DNA of 64,000 nt from NCBI GenBank assembly GCA_900468285.1, contig UBTF01000014.1:154059-218058 (forward strand), in the 5' to 3' direction. A program made the position numbers and the translations under genes. The first letter of the stretch is position 1; each line of letters starts with the position of its first letter. The notes below the pieces were generated by a model. The model did not search any database. It saw only the letters and a program-made list of their open reading frames with translations, and was not told where the DNA came from. The stretch comes from Hyphomicrobiales bacterium. Lineage in GTDB: Bacteria > Pseudomonadota > Alphaproteobacteria > Rhizobiales > Rhizobiaceae. Positions 24,576 through 33,451 of the stretch are shown here, piece by piece.

Positions 24576-25727
24576 TTATCGGGCGCTGCCGGGAGCCGTC
24601 CACCGACCCCCAATTTTAAAGGCGTAGAACTGCGTTTTCTGACGATCCGAGAAATTGTTGTCCGCCGCAAGAATGAGAACATCAGTTCCGTCCTTTGCCT
24701 TACCGAGAGAAATCGCCTCGATGTTATCTGGCGTCAAGCCGATAGCGCGCAGGTCGAGCACCTGGCTCTTGCGAGCAGGAACAACGCGCTCCCCGGTGCG
24801 GGCCAGTGAAGCAATGTTCGAGACATCGGTCGCACCCTCGAGATCGACCATGAACAACTTGATGTTGTTTCCAAAACCTTGAGCGAAGTTGCGTTCAACG
24901 ACAAGCATGTGGCGATCATCAAGTGCAAGCATGTCAGACATGCCATTGTCATTTGCCCCGTCGGCCTTGATGGCCGCTTGAGGAATTGGTGAAACCGGAT
25001 AGACGTATTGTTTTCCAGGCTCGCCCGTGGTGCTGTCGTAACTGATGATCCGGGCAAGACTACCATTGGTAAGCCCAGGCTTGTCTCCATCCTGATAGAG
25101 AGCTGCCTCGACCGCGACAAACACGGCACCGGATGGAGCTACCGCGAGATTTTCAAATGACAGGTTCTCGCGAACACCGCTCGTCTTGTTGGCAGTCGGC
25201 GCGAATTCCCCCGGCAACCACAATTCTCGAATGGATTTGCCGTCGGACGCGGCAACGTGAACCGACGGCGCGATCAGCGGATCGCCACCGCCTTCGCTAG
25301 ACCAGTATATCCCTTCCTTGCCGACACGAATGGCCTCCGGATCTACAGCGTTTTTTGGAAAGGCTTCCCCGTCAGCGTCCAGTAGCGTCACCCGCTTGAC
25401 CACTTTGACGCTTTTTAAACCGTTAGCGCTCACGTCTATATCAAGCTCGTAAAAGCGGGCAGGTCCCTTGTCGGAACGATCATCGCTGATAGCAACGTAG
25501 CGACCACTGGACGGGTCGAAATCCAGGCCCGAAATACCGCCAAATTCCAGGCCGTTCTCCATGGTTCCCGTCGGGATGATGACTTCTCCAAGATAAGAGA
25601 AGGAAATAGCCGCATCGCAATCTCCAAACGGGCATGTGGTTTCCACAGGCTTCACGTCCGCATTCGCGTAGGTCGTAGTGCCAAGCAGAAGGGTGAATGC
25701 CACCGTGGCAAATAAACGCTTACTCAT
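24576..25727 (-). CDS. Secreted esterase-like phytase family protein
   Basis: This protein of about 383 residues has a signal peptide (MSKRLFATVAFTLLLGTTTYANA) and a beta-propeller-like body typical of the 'esterase-like activity of phytase' family: 'GLEFGGISGLDFDPSSGRYVAISDDRSDKGPARFYEL', 'NAVDPEAIRV...GIYWSSEGG', 'GVRENLSFENLAVAPSG', 'DMLALDDRHMLVVERNFA' and 'DNIEAISLGK'. These proteins are exported, and their substrates (phosphoesters or others) are poorly defined. Start 25727 is preceded by AGGA and opens the signal peptide; a longer in-frame extension is not needed. It is monocistronic, between the DUF1127 terminator and glnII. Confidence 0.87.
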   Translation of the reverse strand: MSKRLFATVAFTLLLGTTTYANADVKPVETTCPFGDCDAAISFSYLGEVIIPTGTMENGLEFGGISGLDFDPSSGRYVAISDDRSDKGPARFYELDIDVSANGLKSVKVVKRVTLLDADGEAFPKNAVDPEAIRVGKEGIYWSSEGGGDPLIAPSVHVAASDGKSIRELWLPGEFAPTANKTSGVRENLSFENLAVAPSGAVFVAVEAALYQDGDKPGLTNGSLARIISYDSTTGEPGKQYVYPVSPIPQAAIKADGANDNGMSDMLALDDRHMLVVERNFAQGFGNNIKLFMVDLEGATDVSNIASLARTGERVVPARKSQVLDLRAIGLTPDNIEAISLGKAKDGTDVLILAADNNFSDRQKTQFYAFKIGGRWTAPGSAR

Positions 25728-25847
25728 CAAATATCCTATCTGTGTGAATAGCGGTCGTCGCGCGTAGCCTTCATGGTCGGGGCCCTTTGCGCAAAATAAC
25801 CTTCCGTCCGGCAACGGCTGCGATCCGCTCTGGTTTTGGTTGTGCAA

Positions 25848-26096
25848 TCAAGATGCGGGGCAGTTCTGCCTGTGATGCGCATCTTTTTGACCTGGAGTGA
25901 CCTGGCCACGTCGGGAGCTTCGGGTACAAATCGCATCAACGGATTTCAGGTTTTCGGGGGCGGACTTCAAATGAAATTGCCGCCCTCTCCAATGCAGGGC
26001 TGGCCAACGTTAAATCTGAAACTTTGACGGTTAAGCGGGAAATCGATTTGAAGCATCCAGTCCTGAAATAAAGGCTCTTCAAAACAGGAGATCCTT
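25848..26096. other. glnII upstream region
   Basis: Some 250 bases hold the divergent promoters of the esterase-like gene and glnII. The ribosome binding site ACAGGAG lies just before the glnII ATG. No clear sigma-54 -24/-12 element with correct GG-N10-GC spacing was found by eye. Confidence 0.4.
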
Positions 26097-27131
26097 ATGA
26101 CGAAATACAAGCTCGAATATATATGGCTGGACGGCTACACACCGGTACCGAACCTGCGTGGTAAGACAAAAATCAAAGATTTCCAGACAATGCCGACACT
26201 TGAGGAACTGCCGCTGTGGGGCTTCGATGGTAGCTCGACCATGCAGGCAGAAGGGAGCAATTCCGATTGCGTCCTCAAGCCCGTCGCCATGTATCCTGAC
26301 CCTGCGCGCATCGACGGTATTCTTGTCATGTGCGAAGTCATGCTGCCGGACGGAGTGACGCCGCATGAGTCCAATAAGAGAGCCACCATCCTTGACGATG
26401 AAGATGCCTGGTTCGGCTTTGAGCAGGAATACTTTTTCTACAAGGATGGACGGCCGCTCGGCTTTCCCGAGTCGGGTTATCCCGCCCCGCAGGGCCCGTA
26501 CTATACCGGGGTCGGCCATAAGAATGTGGGCTCCATCGCACGCAAGATTGTCGAGGAGCACCTCGATCTGTGCCTGGCCGCCGGTATCAATCACGAGGGC
26601 ATCAATGCGGAAGTGGCCAAGGGCCAGTGGGAGTTCCAGATTTTTGGGAAGGGCTCAAAGCGGGCCGCAGACCAGATCTGGATTGCTCGCTACTTGCTCC
26701 AGCGTCTCACCGAAACATACGGCATCGACGTCGAGTTCCACTGCAAGCCGCTGGGCGACACCGACTGGAACGGCTCTGGAATGCATTGCAACTTCTCTAC
26801 CAAATTCATGCGCGAGGTTGGAGGCAAAGACTACTTCGAAGCGCTCATGGCGCAGTTCAAGGCAAATGTGATGGACCACATCAACGTCTATGGTCCTGAC
26901 AACGACAAACGCCTCACCGGAAAACACGAGACGGCCCCTTGGAACGAGTTCTCCTACGGGATCGCTGATCGCGGCGCGTCTGTCCGCGTTCCGCATTCAT
27001 TCGTGACGAGCGATTACAAAGGCTATCTCGAGGATCGCCGTCCGAACAGCCAGGGCGATCCTTACCAGATCGCTTCCCAAATTCTCAAGACAATCTCCCA
27101 GGTCCCGACCACGTCATCCGTTGCAGCGTGA
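26097..27131 (+). CDS. glnII: Glutamine synthetase type II
   Basis: This 344-residue enzyme is the short eukaryotic-type glutamine synthetase found in rhizobia. Signatures are 'LEYIWLDGY', 'LPLWGFDGSSTMQAEGSNSDC', the ATP/metal-binding 'WFGFEQEYFFY', 'GINHEGINAEVAKGQWEFQIF', 'DTDWNGSGMHCNFSTKFMR' and 'KRLTGKHETAPWNEFSYGIADRGASVRVP'. It condenses glutamate and ammonia using ATP in the cytoplasm. In rhizobia it is normally induced under nitrogen limitation through NtrC. The length is normal and all catalytic segments are intact. Confidence 0.96.
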   Translation: MTKYKLEYIWLDGYTPVPNLRGKTKIKDFQTMPTLEELPLWGFDGSSTMQAEGSNSDCVLKPVAMYPDPARIDGILVMCEVMLPDGVTPHESNKRATILDDEDAWFGFEQEYFFYKDGRPLGFPESGYPAPQGPYYTGVGHKNVGSIARKIVEEHLDLCLAAGINHEGINAEVAKGQWEFQIFGKGSKRAADQIWIARYLLQRLTETYGIDVEFHCKPLGDTDWNGSGMHCNFSTKFMREVGGKDYFEALMAQFKANVMDHINVYGPDNDKRLTGKHETAPWNEFSYGIADRGASVRVPHSFVTSDYKGYLEDRRPNSQGDPYQIASQILKTISQVPTTSSVAA

Positions 27132-27184
27132 GCAGTTGCGAAGAACTGTAGATCGCCCAGCATGGGCCTGAGCACGTAAAACAG

Positions 27185-27222
27185 GTTGAGAGGCATGGCA
27201 TTCTGGCGACCTGCCTCTCAAC
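27185..27222. terminator. Two-way terminator hairpin after glnII
   Basis: GTTGAGAGGCA and TGCCTCTCAAC form a perfect 11-bp stem with a 16-base loop between two convergent genes (glnII and the sensor kinase). The T-run is weak on both sides. Confidence 0.65.
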
Positions 27223-27231
27223 AACCAACCG

Positions 27232-29376
27232 TCATGGCGCGGCTGGTAACTCGAAAATAAAGCGCGCCCCGCCGAGCGCGCTGTCTGCGCTTGCATGGAT
27301 GCGTCCGCCATGCGCTTCTACAATGGAGCGACATATGGCCAAGCCCATTCCCATACCGTTTTCCTTGGTCGTAACAAAGCTCTGGAACAGGTTCTCAGCC
27401 TCTGCGTCCATGAGGCCCGGGCCGGAATCATCGACTATACACCGCACCTTGGTACCGTCAGCTACCGTTTGAATAAAGATTTGACGTCGATTTTTGCTGA
27501 CCGCGGCCATCGCCTGAATTGAGTTCACGGTAAGATTGACGACGACCTGCTGCAACTGCGTACGATCCACAACAACATCCGTGCGGCCCAGTGCCGGCAG
27601 ATGCGTCACACGAACCTGATGCGTGTGGCACTCGTGCTTTAAAAATGACAGTGCTTCGGCAACCACATCATCGAGCGGCAGAACCTGTTCGCTTGTTGCC
27701 CGCCTTAGCGCGAGGTTTCGCACTCGGGATATAACGCTAGCGGCACGCTGGGCATCCGCGACGATCCGCTCCACGATTTCCTTGACCTCGGAAAGCTCAG
27801 GTTCCGGTCTTCCTAGCCAGCGCAACCCGGCTTCGCCATAGGTGGTGATTGCTGCAAGGGGCTGATTGACCTCATGGGCGATAGATGCCGTCAATTCTCC
27901 CAGCATGGAAATCCGGGCTGCGTGTGCGTAATCTGCCTCGATTTGCCTCAGCTTCTGTTCCGCCAACTTCCTGTCAGTCGTGTCTACGAAGGCATTAATT
28001 GTTAGTCCATTGTCGCCCATCTCAGGAGGGAATGTGACAGTCAACGATCCCTCCCTTATTCTGCCATCGTAGGCGGTGATCGTAACCTCCTCCTCATAGG
28101 TCGTATTGTCGAGATAACGATGTTTGAGCAGACGGGAATAGATTTCGGGATGGTTGCGCCACAGCGGCGTGATCGGACCTTTCAACTCATCCGCGTTGGT
28201 GACTCCAAGAACTTTTATCGCAGCGTAATTTGCCTCCTCTATCACGGTGCTTTGCATCGCAGCCCAAAGGAACTGCGGGTTCCCTGCGATGTAGGCTTCG
28301 AGATCGTCTACCCCCTGCTCCTTCAGCTCTGCGAGAAGCGCAAGGAGCCCGCTGGCATTCACCTGCAACACCGGAACCGGCACATGCTGGAAAAGGTCCT
28401 GATAACGTCGTTCGCTCCGGCGCAGTGCTTCTGCGGCTTTCTTACGATCCGAAATATCAATGAAAGCCACAAGACTCTTGTCAGGACTGGATCCATGCCG
28501 CGCCGCCGCATAGAGAACGTCGATGACCGTTCCATCCATACGGCAAACTTGACCTTCCTCCTGGAAGAAGTTCTCACCCCGATATCTCGCCTCGATAGAC
28601 CGTCTAAGCGTTGCTATCCCGGCTTGCCAGTACCGCGTTATCGGCCCCTTCATCGCCTCTTGAGATTCTGCCCCGAACATCGCGACATTGTAGTGATTGA
28701 CTTCCTCAACATGCATCGCGTTCATCACGTCGGCCATGAAGCCGGGATTGGCGTCAATATATGAAGAAAGATCTTCTACGCCCTGCTCACGAAGGCTACG
28801 GAATAAATCGACAAGACGGCTGGCATCGACCTCCGTCAATGCGATCGGCATATAGTCGAAAAGCTGTCTGAAGCGGCGCTCACTCGCAGTGAGCCGGTCA
28901 AATTCTTCTTTTTCGGCGGAAATATCCTTCAGTGCGAGAAGAAGACGAAGGTCTGTTTCCGATCGATGGATTATGACCGACGTCAGTTGAGCATGATAGA
29001 CACTACCGTTGTCATGGCGCATTCGGCACTCGCCACGCCACTCGCCCCCGCCCAAAAAGGACGAGACGATCAGATCAATAAAACTGCTCGCGCTTTCTTC
29101 TGGCCAAAGGACACCGATCCCTGATGCCGCATGATCTGAAACCTGAACCGCCCATGTTGTGTCCCGCATGATCTGACGGACGACGTCATGATGACGTTGA
29201 AGATGGTTTGCGAAATCTGAGACCCCCTCCTTTTGGAGCGTGGTCAACACAGCCATGGCAGAGGATGCATCGACCTCCACCACGAGTGCACCCATCGCCG
29301 TGAGAAGCCTGCTCAAAGCTTCAGGGGAGCTGGGCTTCAAGTCCATCAGACCGATTTGCTCAGGCAAAGGGCTCAC
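27232..29376 (-). CDS. Triple-PAS sensor histidine kinase (cytosolic)
   Basis: This 714-residue kinase has no membrane segment. It has three tandem PAS-type units of about 140 residues. Each is preceded by a repeat of the form 'L...L..QGV.D[LF]..[YH]...[NH]P.F' (at about residues 45, 195 and 330); the second and third share '...A..G...K GPIT..W'. The output is a HisKA/HATPase_c core with 'SMLGELTASIAHEVNQPLAAITTYGEAGLRWL', the N-box 'VVNLTVNSIQAM', 'VDDSGPGL' and 'GMGMGLAICRSIVEAHGGRI', of the FixL/DctB type. It is divergent from a FixJ-type regulator 114 bases away, its probable partner. The signal is unknown; no haem-binding FixL His motif was recognised. Confidence 0.88.
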   Translation of the reverse strand: MSPLPEQIGLMDLKPSSPEALSRLLTAMGALVVEVDASSAMAVLTTLQKEGVSDFANHLQRHHDVVRQIMRDTTWAVQVSDHAASGIGVLWPEESASSFIDLIVSSFLGGGEWRGECRMRHDNGSVYHAQLTSVIIHRSETDLRLLLALKDISAEKEEFDRLTASERRFRQLFDYMPIALTEVDASRLVDLFRSLREQGVEDLSSYIDANPGFMADVMNAMHVEEVNHYNVAMFGAESQEAMKGPITRYWQAGIATLRRSIEARYRGENFFQEEGQVCRMDGTVIDVLYAAARHGSSPDKSLVAFIDISDRKKAAEALRRSERRYQDLFQHVPVPVLQVNASGLLALLAELKEQGVDDLEAYIAGNPQFLWAAMQSTVIEEANYAAIKVLGVTNADELKGPITPLWRNHPEIYSRLLKHRYLDNTTYEEEVTITAYDGRIREGSLTVTFPPEMGDNGLTINAFVDTTDRKLAEQKLRQIEADYAHAARISMLGELTASIAHEVNQPLAAITTYGEAGLRWLGRPEPELSEVKEIVERIVADAQRAASVISRVRNLALRRATSEQVLPLDDVVAEALSFLKHECHTHQVRVTHLPALGRTDVVVDRTQLQQVVVNLTVNSIQAMAAVSKNRRQIFIQTVADGTKVRCIVDDSGPGLMDAEAENLFQSFVTTKENGMGMGLAICRSIVEAHGGRIHASADSALGGARFIFELPAAP

Positions 29377-29490
29377 GATTCATCCTCTAAAAAGCTCGCG
29401 CACAAAACGACTTTCACAATGTCTACTTTTTTGGCATGAAGGGGAAACGCTTTTAAGTAAAGCAATGTGTGTTTTTGCAAGAGGGAACAC

Positions 29491-30135
29491 GTGAAGCCCC
29501 AGCCCCCCATCATTCACGTCATCGATGACGATGAATCTCTCAGGTCTGCTTTGGACAGCCTGTTCCGGTCTGTCGGCTTTACGACTGCGACATATGTGTC
29601 GACTGAGGCTTTCCTGGCAGCCAATCGTTCGGATGCTGAAGGATGTCTGGTGCTCGATATCCGATTGCAAGGGACGAGTGGGCTCGATTTTCAGGATCAG
29701 TTGAACGCCCGTGGCATTTTCATTCCAGTTATCCTGATGACGGGTCACGGTGATATTCCGATGTCGGTCCGCGGTATGAAAGCGGGTGCTGTGGACTTTC
29801 TGACAAAGCCATTTCGCGATCAGGATATGCTGGATGCAATCGCTTCAGCACTCAAGCTTGATCGAAAGAGGCGCGCGGAGCACGGACAGACTGCCGAGAC
29901 TGAAGCGCGCTTCCAGACGCTCTCCAGTCGAGAACAGCAGGTGATGTTGATGGTGACGAGAGGTTTGCTGAACAAACAGATCGCAGGAGATCTGGGCATC
30001 AGCGAGGTTACGGTCAAAATCCATCGTGGCGCTGCAATGCGGAAGATGGGTGCCCGCACGGTCCCTGATCTGGTGCGTATGGCCGATGCCTTGCAGGAAC
30101 GCGATCCAAAACGAAGCACTAACACCACCGTATGA
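29491..30135 (+). CDS. FixJ/NarL-type response regulator
   Basis: This 214-residue regulator has a receiver ('HVIDDDESLRSAL', Asp in 'GCLVLDIRLQG', Lys in 'DFLTKPF') and a LuxR-type helix-turn-helix ('LSSREQQVMLMVTRGLLNKQIAGDLGISEVTVKIHRG'). It belongs to the FixJ subfamily with the TGHGDIPMSV...AGAVDFLTKPF pattern. GTG at 29491 has GAGGG upstream at good spacing and is preferred to an ATG eight codons earlier. It is transcribed away from the triple-PAS kinase, so the two form a likely pair. Confidence 0.88.
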   Translation: MKPQPPIIHVIDDDESLRSALDSLFRSVGFTTATYVSTEAFLAANRSDAEGCLVLDIRLQGTSGLDFQDQLNARGIFIPVILMTGHGDIPMSVRGMKAGAVDFLTKPFRDQDMLDAIASALKLDRKRRAEHGQTAETEARFQTLSSREQQVMLMVTRGLLNKQIAGDLGISEVTVKIHRGAAMRKMGARTVPDLVRMADALQERDPKRSTNTTV

Positions 30136-30204
30136 TTTCGTGACGGGCCCGTTTATGCGATGAGGTAGGATACGTATCAGTATCTTTCCACAAGGGTAAT
30201 CGCA

Positions 30205-30588
30205 ATGCCGAAGCACAGCAACGTGCTCATCGCCATCGTAGATGATGACAATTCCTTTCGCACAGCAACGGAAGGCTTGATGAGGTCCCTTGGATACGAG
30301 ACAGCAGGGTTTGCAACAGCTACAGAATTTCTGGAAGCCCGCACAGGCCTGAACCCGGCCTGCGTAATCTCCGACATTCACATGCCGGGAATGTCAGGCA
30401 TCGAGATGAAACAGAAAATGAACGACGATGGCTGCGAAACTGCGGTGATTTTCGTCACAGCAAAGTCCGATGCTTCCTTGGTCAAACGGGTGTCTGAATG
30501 TGGTGGCTTCGTATTGCTGTACAAGCCCTTCACCGGCCAGGCCTTGATCGACGCTGTGCAATCCGTGTTAGGCAACCTGCTCTGCTAG
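30205..30588 (+). CDS. Single-domain FixJ-like receiver protein
   Basis: This 127-residue protein is a receiver only: 'IAIVDDDNSFRTATEGLMRSLGY', phospho-acceptor Asp in 'CVISDIHMPGMSG', Thr in 'FVTAKSD' and Lys in 'VLLYKPF'. It has no DNA-binding output. It lies 69 bases downstream of the FixJ-type regulator on the same strand. Such proteins can act as phosphate sinks or as partners of the same kinase. Confidence 0.87.
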   Translation: MPKHSNVLIAIVDDDNSFRTATEGLMRSLGYETAGFATATEFLEARTGLNPACVISDIHMPGMSGIEMKQKMNDDGCETAVIFVTAKSDASLVKRVSECGGFVLLYKPFTGQALIDAVQSVLGNLLC

Positions 30589-30599
30589 TCGGCGGCGCG

Positions 30600-30836
30600 T
30601 CACCGCGAATGTTTCTCATGTCGAGCAGGATTTTGTGTCTGACCCGATTTTTTCGAGTTGTCGGAAGCGGCGTTCGAGTTCGATCTGTTCAGCCTCGAAA
30701 CTTTACCACCTGGAATGGCGGACACCTTTGACCGGGGCTGGGTTGGAAATGTAAGGCTGAACGGAATAGGTTCAAAAGCATTGGCAGGCACAATGAGGGC
30801 GGCCAAAACTGCCATCGTTTGAAACAGTGTCTTCAT
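30600..30836 (-). CDS. Small exported protein, unknown function
   Basis: This 78-residue protein has a clear signal peptide (MKTLFQTMAVLAALIVPANA) and a short basic, Ser/Asn-rich mature part. GGAG lies 9 bases before the ATG at 30836. No family is recognised. It converges on the single-domain receiver with a 12-base gap. Confidence 0.55.
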   Translation of the reverse strand: MKTLFQTMAVLAALIVPANAFEPIPFSLTFPTQPRSKVSAIPGGKVSRLNRSNSNAASDNSKKSGQTQNPARHEKHSR

Positions 30837-31028
30837 TCTAGACTCCAATGGTGAGGTGGGGTGATATCAAACTGAAGGCAGCATGATCGGTCGCCCAAAC
30901 CTCGCCATTGTTTCAAAATTTATAGAAATTCGTTTCGCCTGTAGCTTAGCTCTGGTCCAAGCTAATCAGCTCCGATACCACTGGGGGTGACGAGATTGCT
31001 TATCTCGTCGCCCTGGCAGCTTGCTCCG

Positions 31029-32222
31029 TCAAGTCTCAAAATGGTCGATGGGGTAGGCCTGATGTGCACCGTCCGGGGCATAGCCCTCCACAGGCTGCAA
31101 AACCGCCGTTTCATAAAGATCATCCCAAAACATATCATGCAGTCTAGAGTCAAATCGCTGGACCGCGGTTTCATGCGCATTCAGTGCCATCGCATCGAAA
31201 GAGGTCGGAGAATTCAACATTTCCTCCAGACGACGAAGCGTCTCTTCTGCCAGCCGATCCACCTCCTGCGCATGGATTTTCTCGAATATTTTTGACCCGC
31301 GATCTGGACTGTTCAAATGTATCCATTCGCCTTTCTCATTCAAAGGCAGGTCAAGCATGATGCCGTTGACGCCATCCCTTATAAATTCCGGCAGTGCACA
31401 TTGCCGGGTAGCGATGACAGGGGTGCCGTTGATGAGAGACTCGATCGCGCTGTAACCGAAACTGTCTCCAAAGGTCGGGAGCAGGAGGAAATGCGATTGA
31501 CGGATTTTTTCGATCACCTGCTGATTGGGCAGCTCTCCCCAACATCGGACATTGGGCAAATTGAGAAGTGGTCGATACCGATCGAAAAAACTCTCATCCA
31601 GTGGATCTGTCCACGAAACGCGACCAATTTCCAGCTTGGAGATGATTTCAATTTCCAATGGCAGCCCTGCATCCAGCGACAACTGGGCAAGACGCAGAGC
31701 CACGCAACCACCCTTTCTCGCAAAGTGGTTTCCAACAAACAGCAGACGAATTGGTGGCAAAGTCTGTTTTCTCGCTGGCGGATCCTTTGGCAATACGACG
31801 GAGGGCATGCGGACAACCAGCTTCGCCGCAAGTTCATGATATGCAGATGTGCCCTCATGTTGGGCGAGAAAGGTGCGTTTCGCATATTCGGAAATTCCGA
31901 CGATGGCCCTGCACCGCTCATTCAACAACTGGTTTCGCATGAACGTAAAGAAGAATGAGTTTTCAATTCCGAAACCTCTGGGAAGATGTGACTCAAATCC
32001 TATGACAAAGGGCTTGGGATTGAGTGGAATCCGGTTGAATCCATGAATGAGATCAATCCTGTCGAGCAAACTTGGGGGGAATACCGTCACGCCTTCAACT
32101 TTCGGCGACAGGTAATTCATCGGCAGAAATCGACGCCGGAGAATGTGATGACGAGACGTTCTTGGGCTGTTGAAGAGGGAGGGATAACGGACCGGAGCTA
32201 GAATAGTGAGGGGACCAGTCAT
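31029..32222 (-). CDS. Glycosyltransferase family 4-type protein
   Basis: This protein of about 397 residues has the GT-B fold C-terminal half: 'IRLLFVGNHFARKGGCVALRL', 'FLLLPTFGDSFGYSAIESLINGTPVIATRQCALPEFI.DGVNGI' (the E-x7-E donor-binding segment of GT4). The N-terminal half contains 'FVIGFESHLPR' and 'AIVGISEYAKRTF'. It transfers sugars onto an unknown acceptor, perhaps a surface polysaccharide. ATG 32222 follows GAGAAGAA. It stands alone between short hypothetical genes. Confidence 0.87.
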   Translation of the reverse strand: MTGPLTILAPVRYPSLFNSPRTSRHHILRRRFLPMNYLSPKVEGVTVFPPSLLDRIDLIHGFNRIPLNPKPFVIGFESHLPRGFGIENSFFFTFMRNQLLNERCRAIVGISEYAKRTFLAQHEGTSAYHELAAKLVVRMPSVVLPKDPPARKQTLPPIRLLFVGNHFARKGGCVALRLAQLSLDAGLPLEIEIISKLEIGRVSWTDPLDESFFDRYRPLLNLPNVRCWGELPNQQVIEKIRQSHFLLLPTFGDSFGYSAIESLINGTPVIATRQCALPEFIRDGVNGIMLDLPLNEKGEWIHLNSPDRGSKIFEKIHAQEVDRLAEETLRRLEEMLNSPTSFDAMALNAHETAVQRFDSRLHDMFWDDLYETAVLQPVEGYAPDGAHQAYPIDHFET

Positions 32223-32657
32223 TGGTTCTTCTCGCGTTTTCGAGATTATATGAGGTGTGGCTTCCAACTTGGTCGCATCAATTGGCCGAAGCCTGAGGAC
32301 GGATCGGGGCCGCCAGTGGCATCACTGTGGGCGTTACCGCCTTGGGCACAGGGTGTGCCTTCCCGTAGATCTGGATTGGATCACGTGGCCACGTAGACGT
32401 GGTAACCTCGGCTTTGCGGTTAACTCGATTGGCATCAACGTGCGTTCTCCATCATTGCGATGACGAACCTCTGGACGGCCTGCAAAAGCGTAATGTGAAC
32501 GAGAAGCGAAATAGAATTACATCTGCAACGAGCCGAAATGGCTGGGAGCAAAAATGCTGAACGTCGCTTATTTGGCCCAGGTAATCTCAGCAATCGAGCC
32601 GGCGGCCCGAGTTGCCACTCCGGTTGTCCCGGACTTAAAATGAAACGCGGGGAATAC
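32223..32657. other. Intergenic stretch, no supported gene
   Basis: Some 435 bases with only frames lacking ribosome binding sites. The glycosyltransferase promoter should lie in the left part. No repeat or terminator of note was found. Confidence 0.4.
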
Positions 32658-32993
32658 TTATCGTGAAAGGTTTGCGCACCAGCGCAGAAGCCTTGTGACA
32701 ATACTTTCGTCAGGCATGGACGGGCGGGACGCCTTTAATAATGAACGTCCAGACTTGGTCAGGTAAACAATTCCCCCTTCACACCACTCTCCACCAGCAT
32801 CAATCCGGACAAGATCGCGCTGCCAAGCTTTCGTAAAGCTGGGGTCGGTCTCCAGACTTTCCAATTCGTCGGACGTCAGCAGGATTCTCCCGCCTGCTAC
32901 ATCAATGGTCGCCAGGAACTGCTCGACTGAGCAACTGCACATCGGATCCGATTTTATTGCTGCTGACGCTTTCAGACTTTCAACCTGGGGCAT
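32658..32993 (-). CDS. Hypothetical protein with possible winged-helix features
   Basis: This 111-residue protein (MPQVESLKASAAIK...) has GAGGA eight bases before ATG 32993, which is better than an ATG five codons earlier. It contains 'CSCS' near the N terminus and 'GGIVYLTKSGRSLLKA', a stretch seen in some winged-helix proteins ('YxLTxxGR'). No family is assigned. The neighbours give no clue. Confidence 0.5.
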   Translation of the reverse strand: MPQVESLKASAAIKSDPMCSCSVEQFLATIDVAGGRILLTSDELESLETDPSFTKAWQRDLVRIDAGGEWCEGGIVYLTKSGRSLLKASRPSMPDESIVTRLLRWCANLSR

Positions 32994-33451
32994 TTGATCG
33001 ATCCTCATAGCCGCAATCGGGGTCCGACTGTGGCAGGAATGGCAGCGTGTCGGAGATGTAATTTTCTTAGAAAGACGACCCGATTATCGGATGCGTGTCA
33101 GATCGGCAATATCTGCTTTCAAATGCAACAAACCGTGTGCTCCCGGCGCGTTTGTCGGGCGGCGGCGAATTTCATTTGTAACGCGGGGCGTCAAAACAGA
33201 AACAATGTCGCACTTGGGGAGAGGCAGAGTCTGGTGATGGCCTTCATGCCGAGACACTTCGCCACCTCTTACCGCGGGTAACCCAAGTTGCGGACCAATA
33301 TGACTGCCTATTCTCAGTTAAATTTCGCTGTCTCCAAGTGCGCGTACCTTCAAATTCGCGCGCTTGCCTCAGAGCTTGGCGTCAACTCGCATTGCTTGGC
33401 TCAGTATCAGCCTCTCAGCAACCCGATTTCCCCTTCACGACATGAGCAGAT
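32994..33451. other. Intergenic stretch before the orphan VirA-like kinase
   Basis: Some 458 bases without a supported gene. It should contain the kinase promoter. I saw no vir-box-like site with 12 or more matches here. Confidence 0.4.

Noticed and set aside
25848..26096. Sigma-54 promoter for glnII
   Set aside because: Expected by analogy, but no GG-N10-GC element with correct spacing was found by eye.
32435..32701. 88-codon minus-strand frame downstream of the hypothetical gene at 32658
   Set aside because: It overlaps the better-supported gene and has no ribosome binding site or recognisable sequence.
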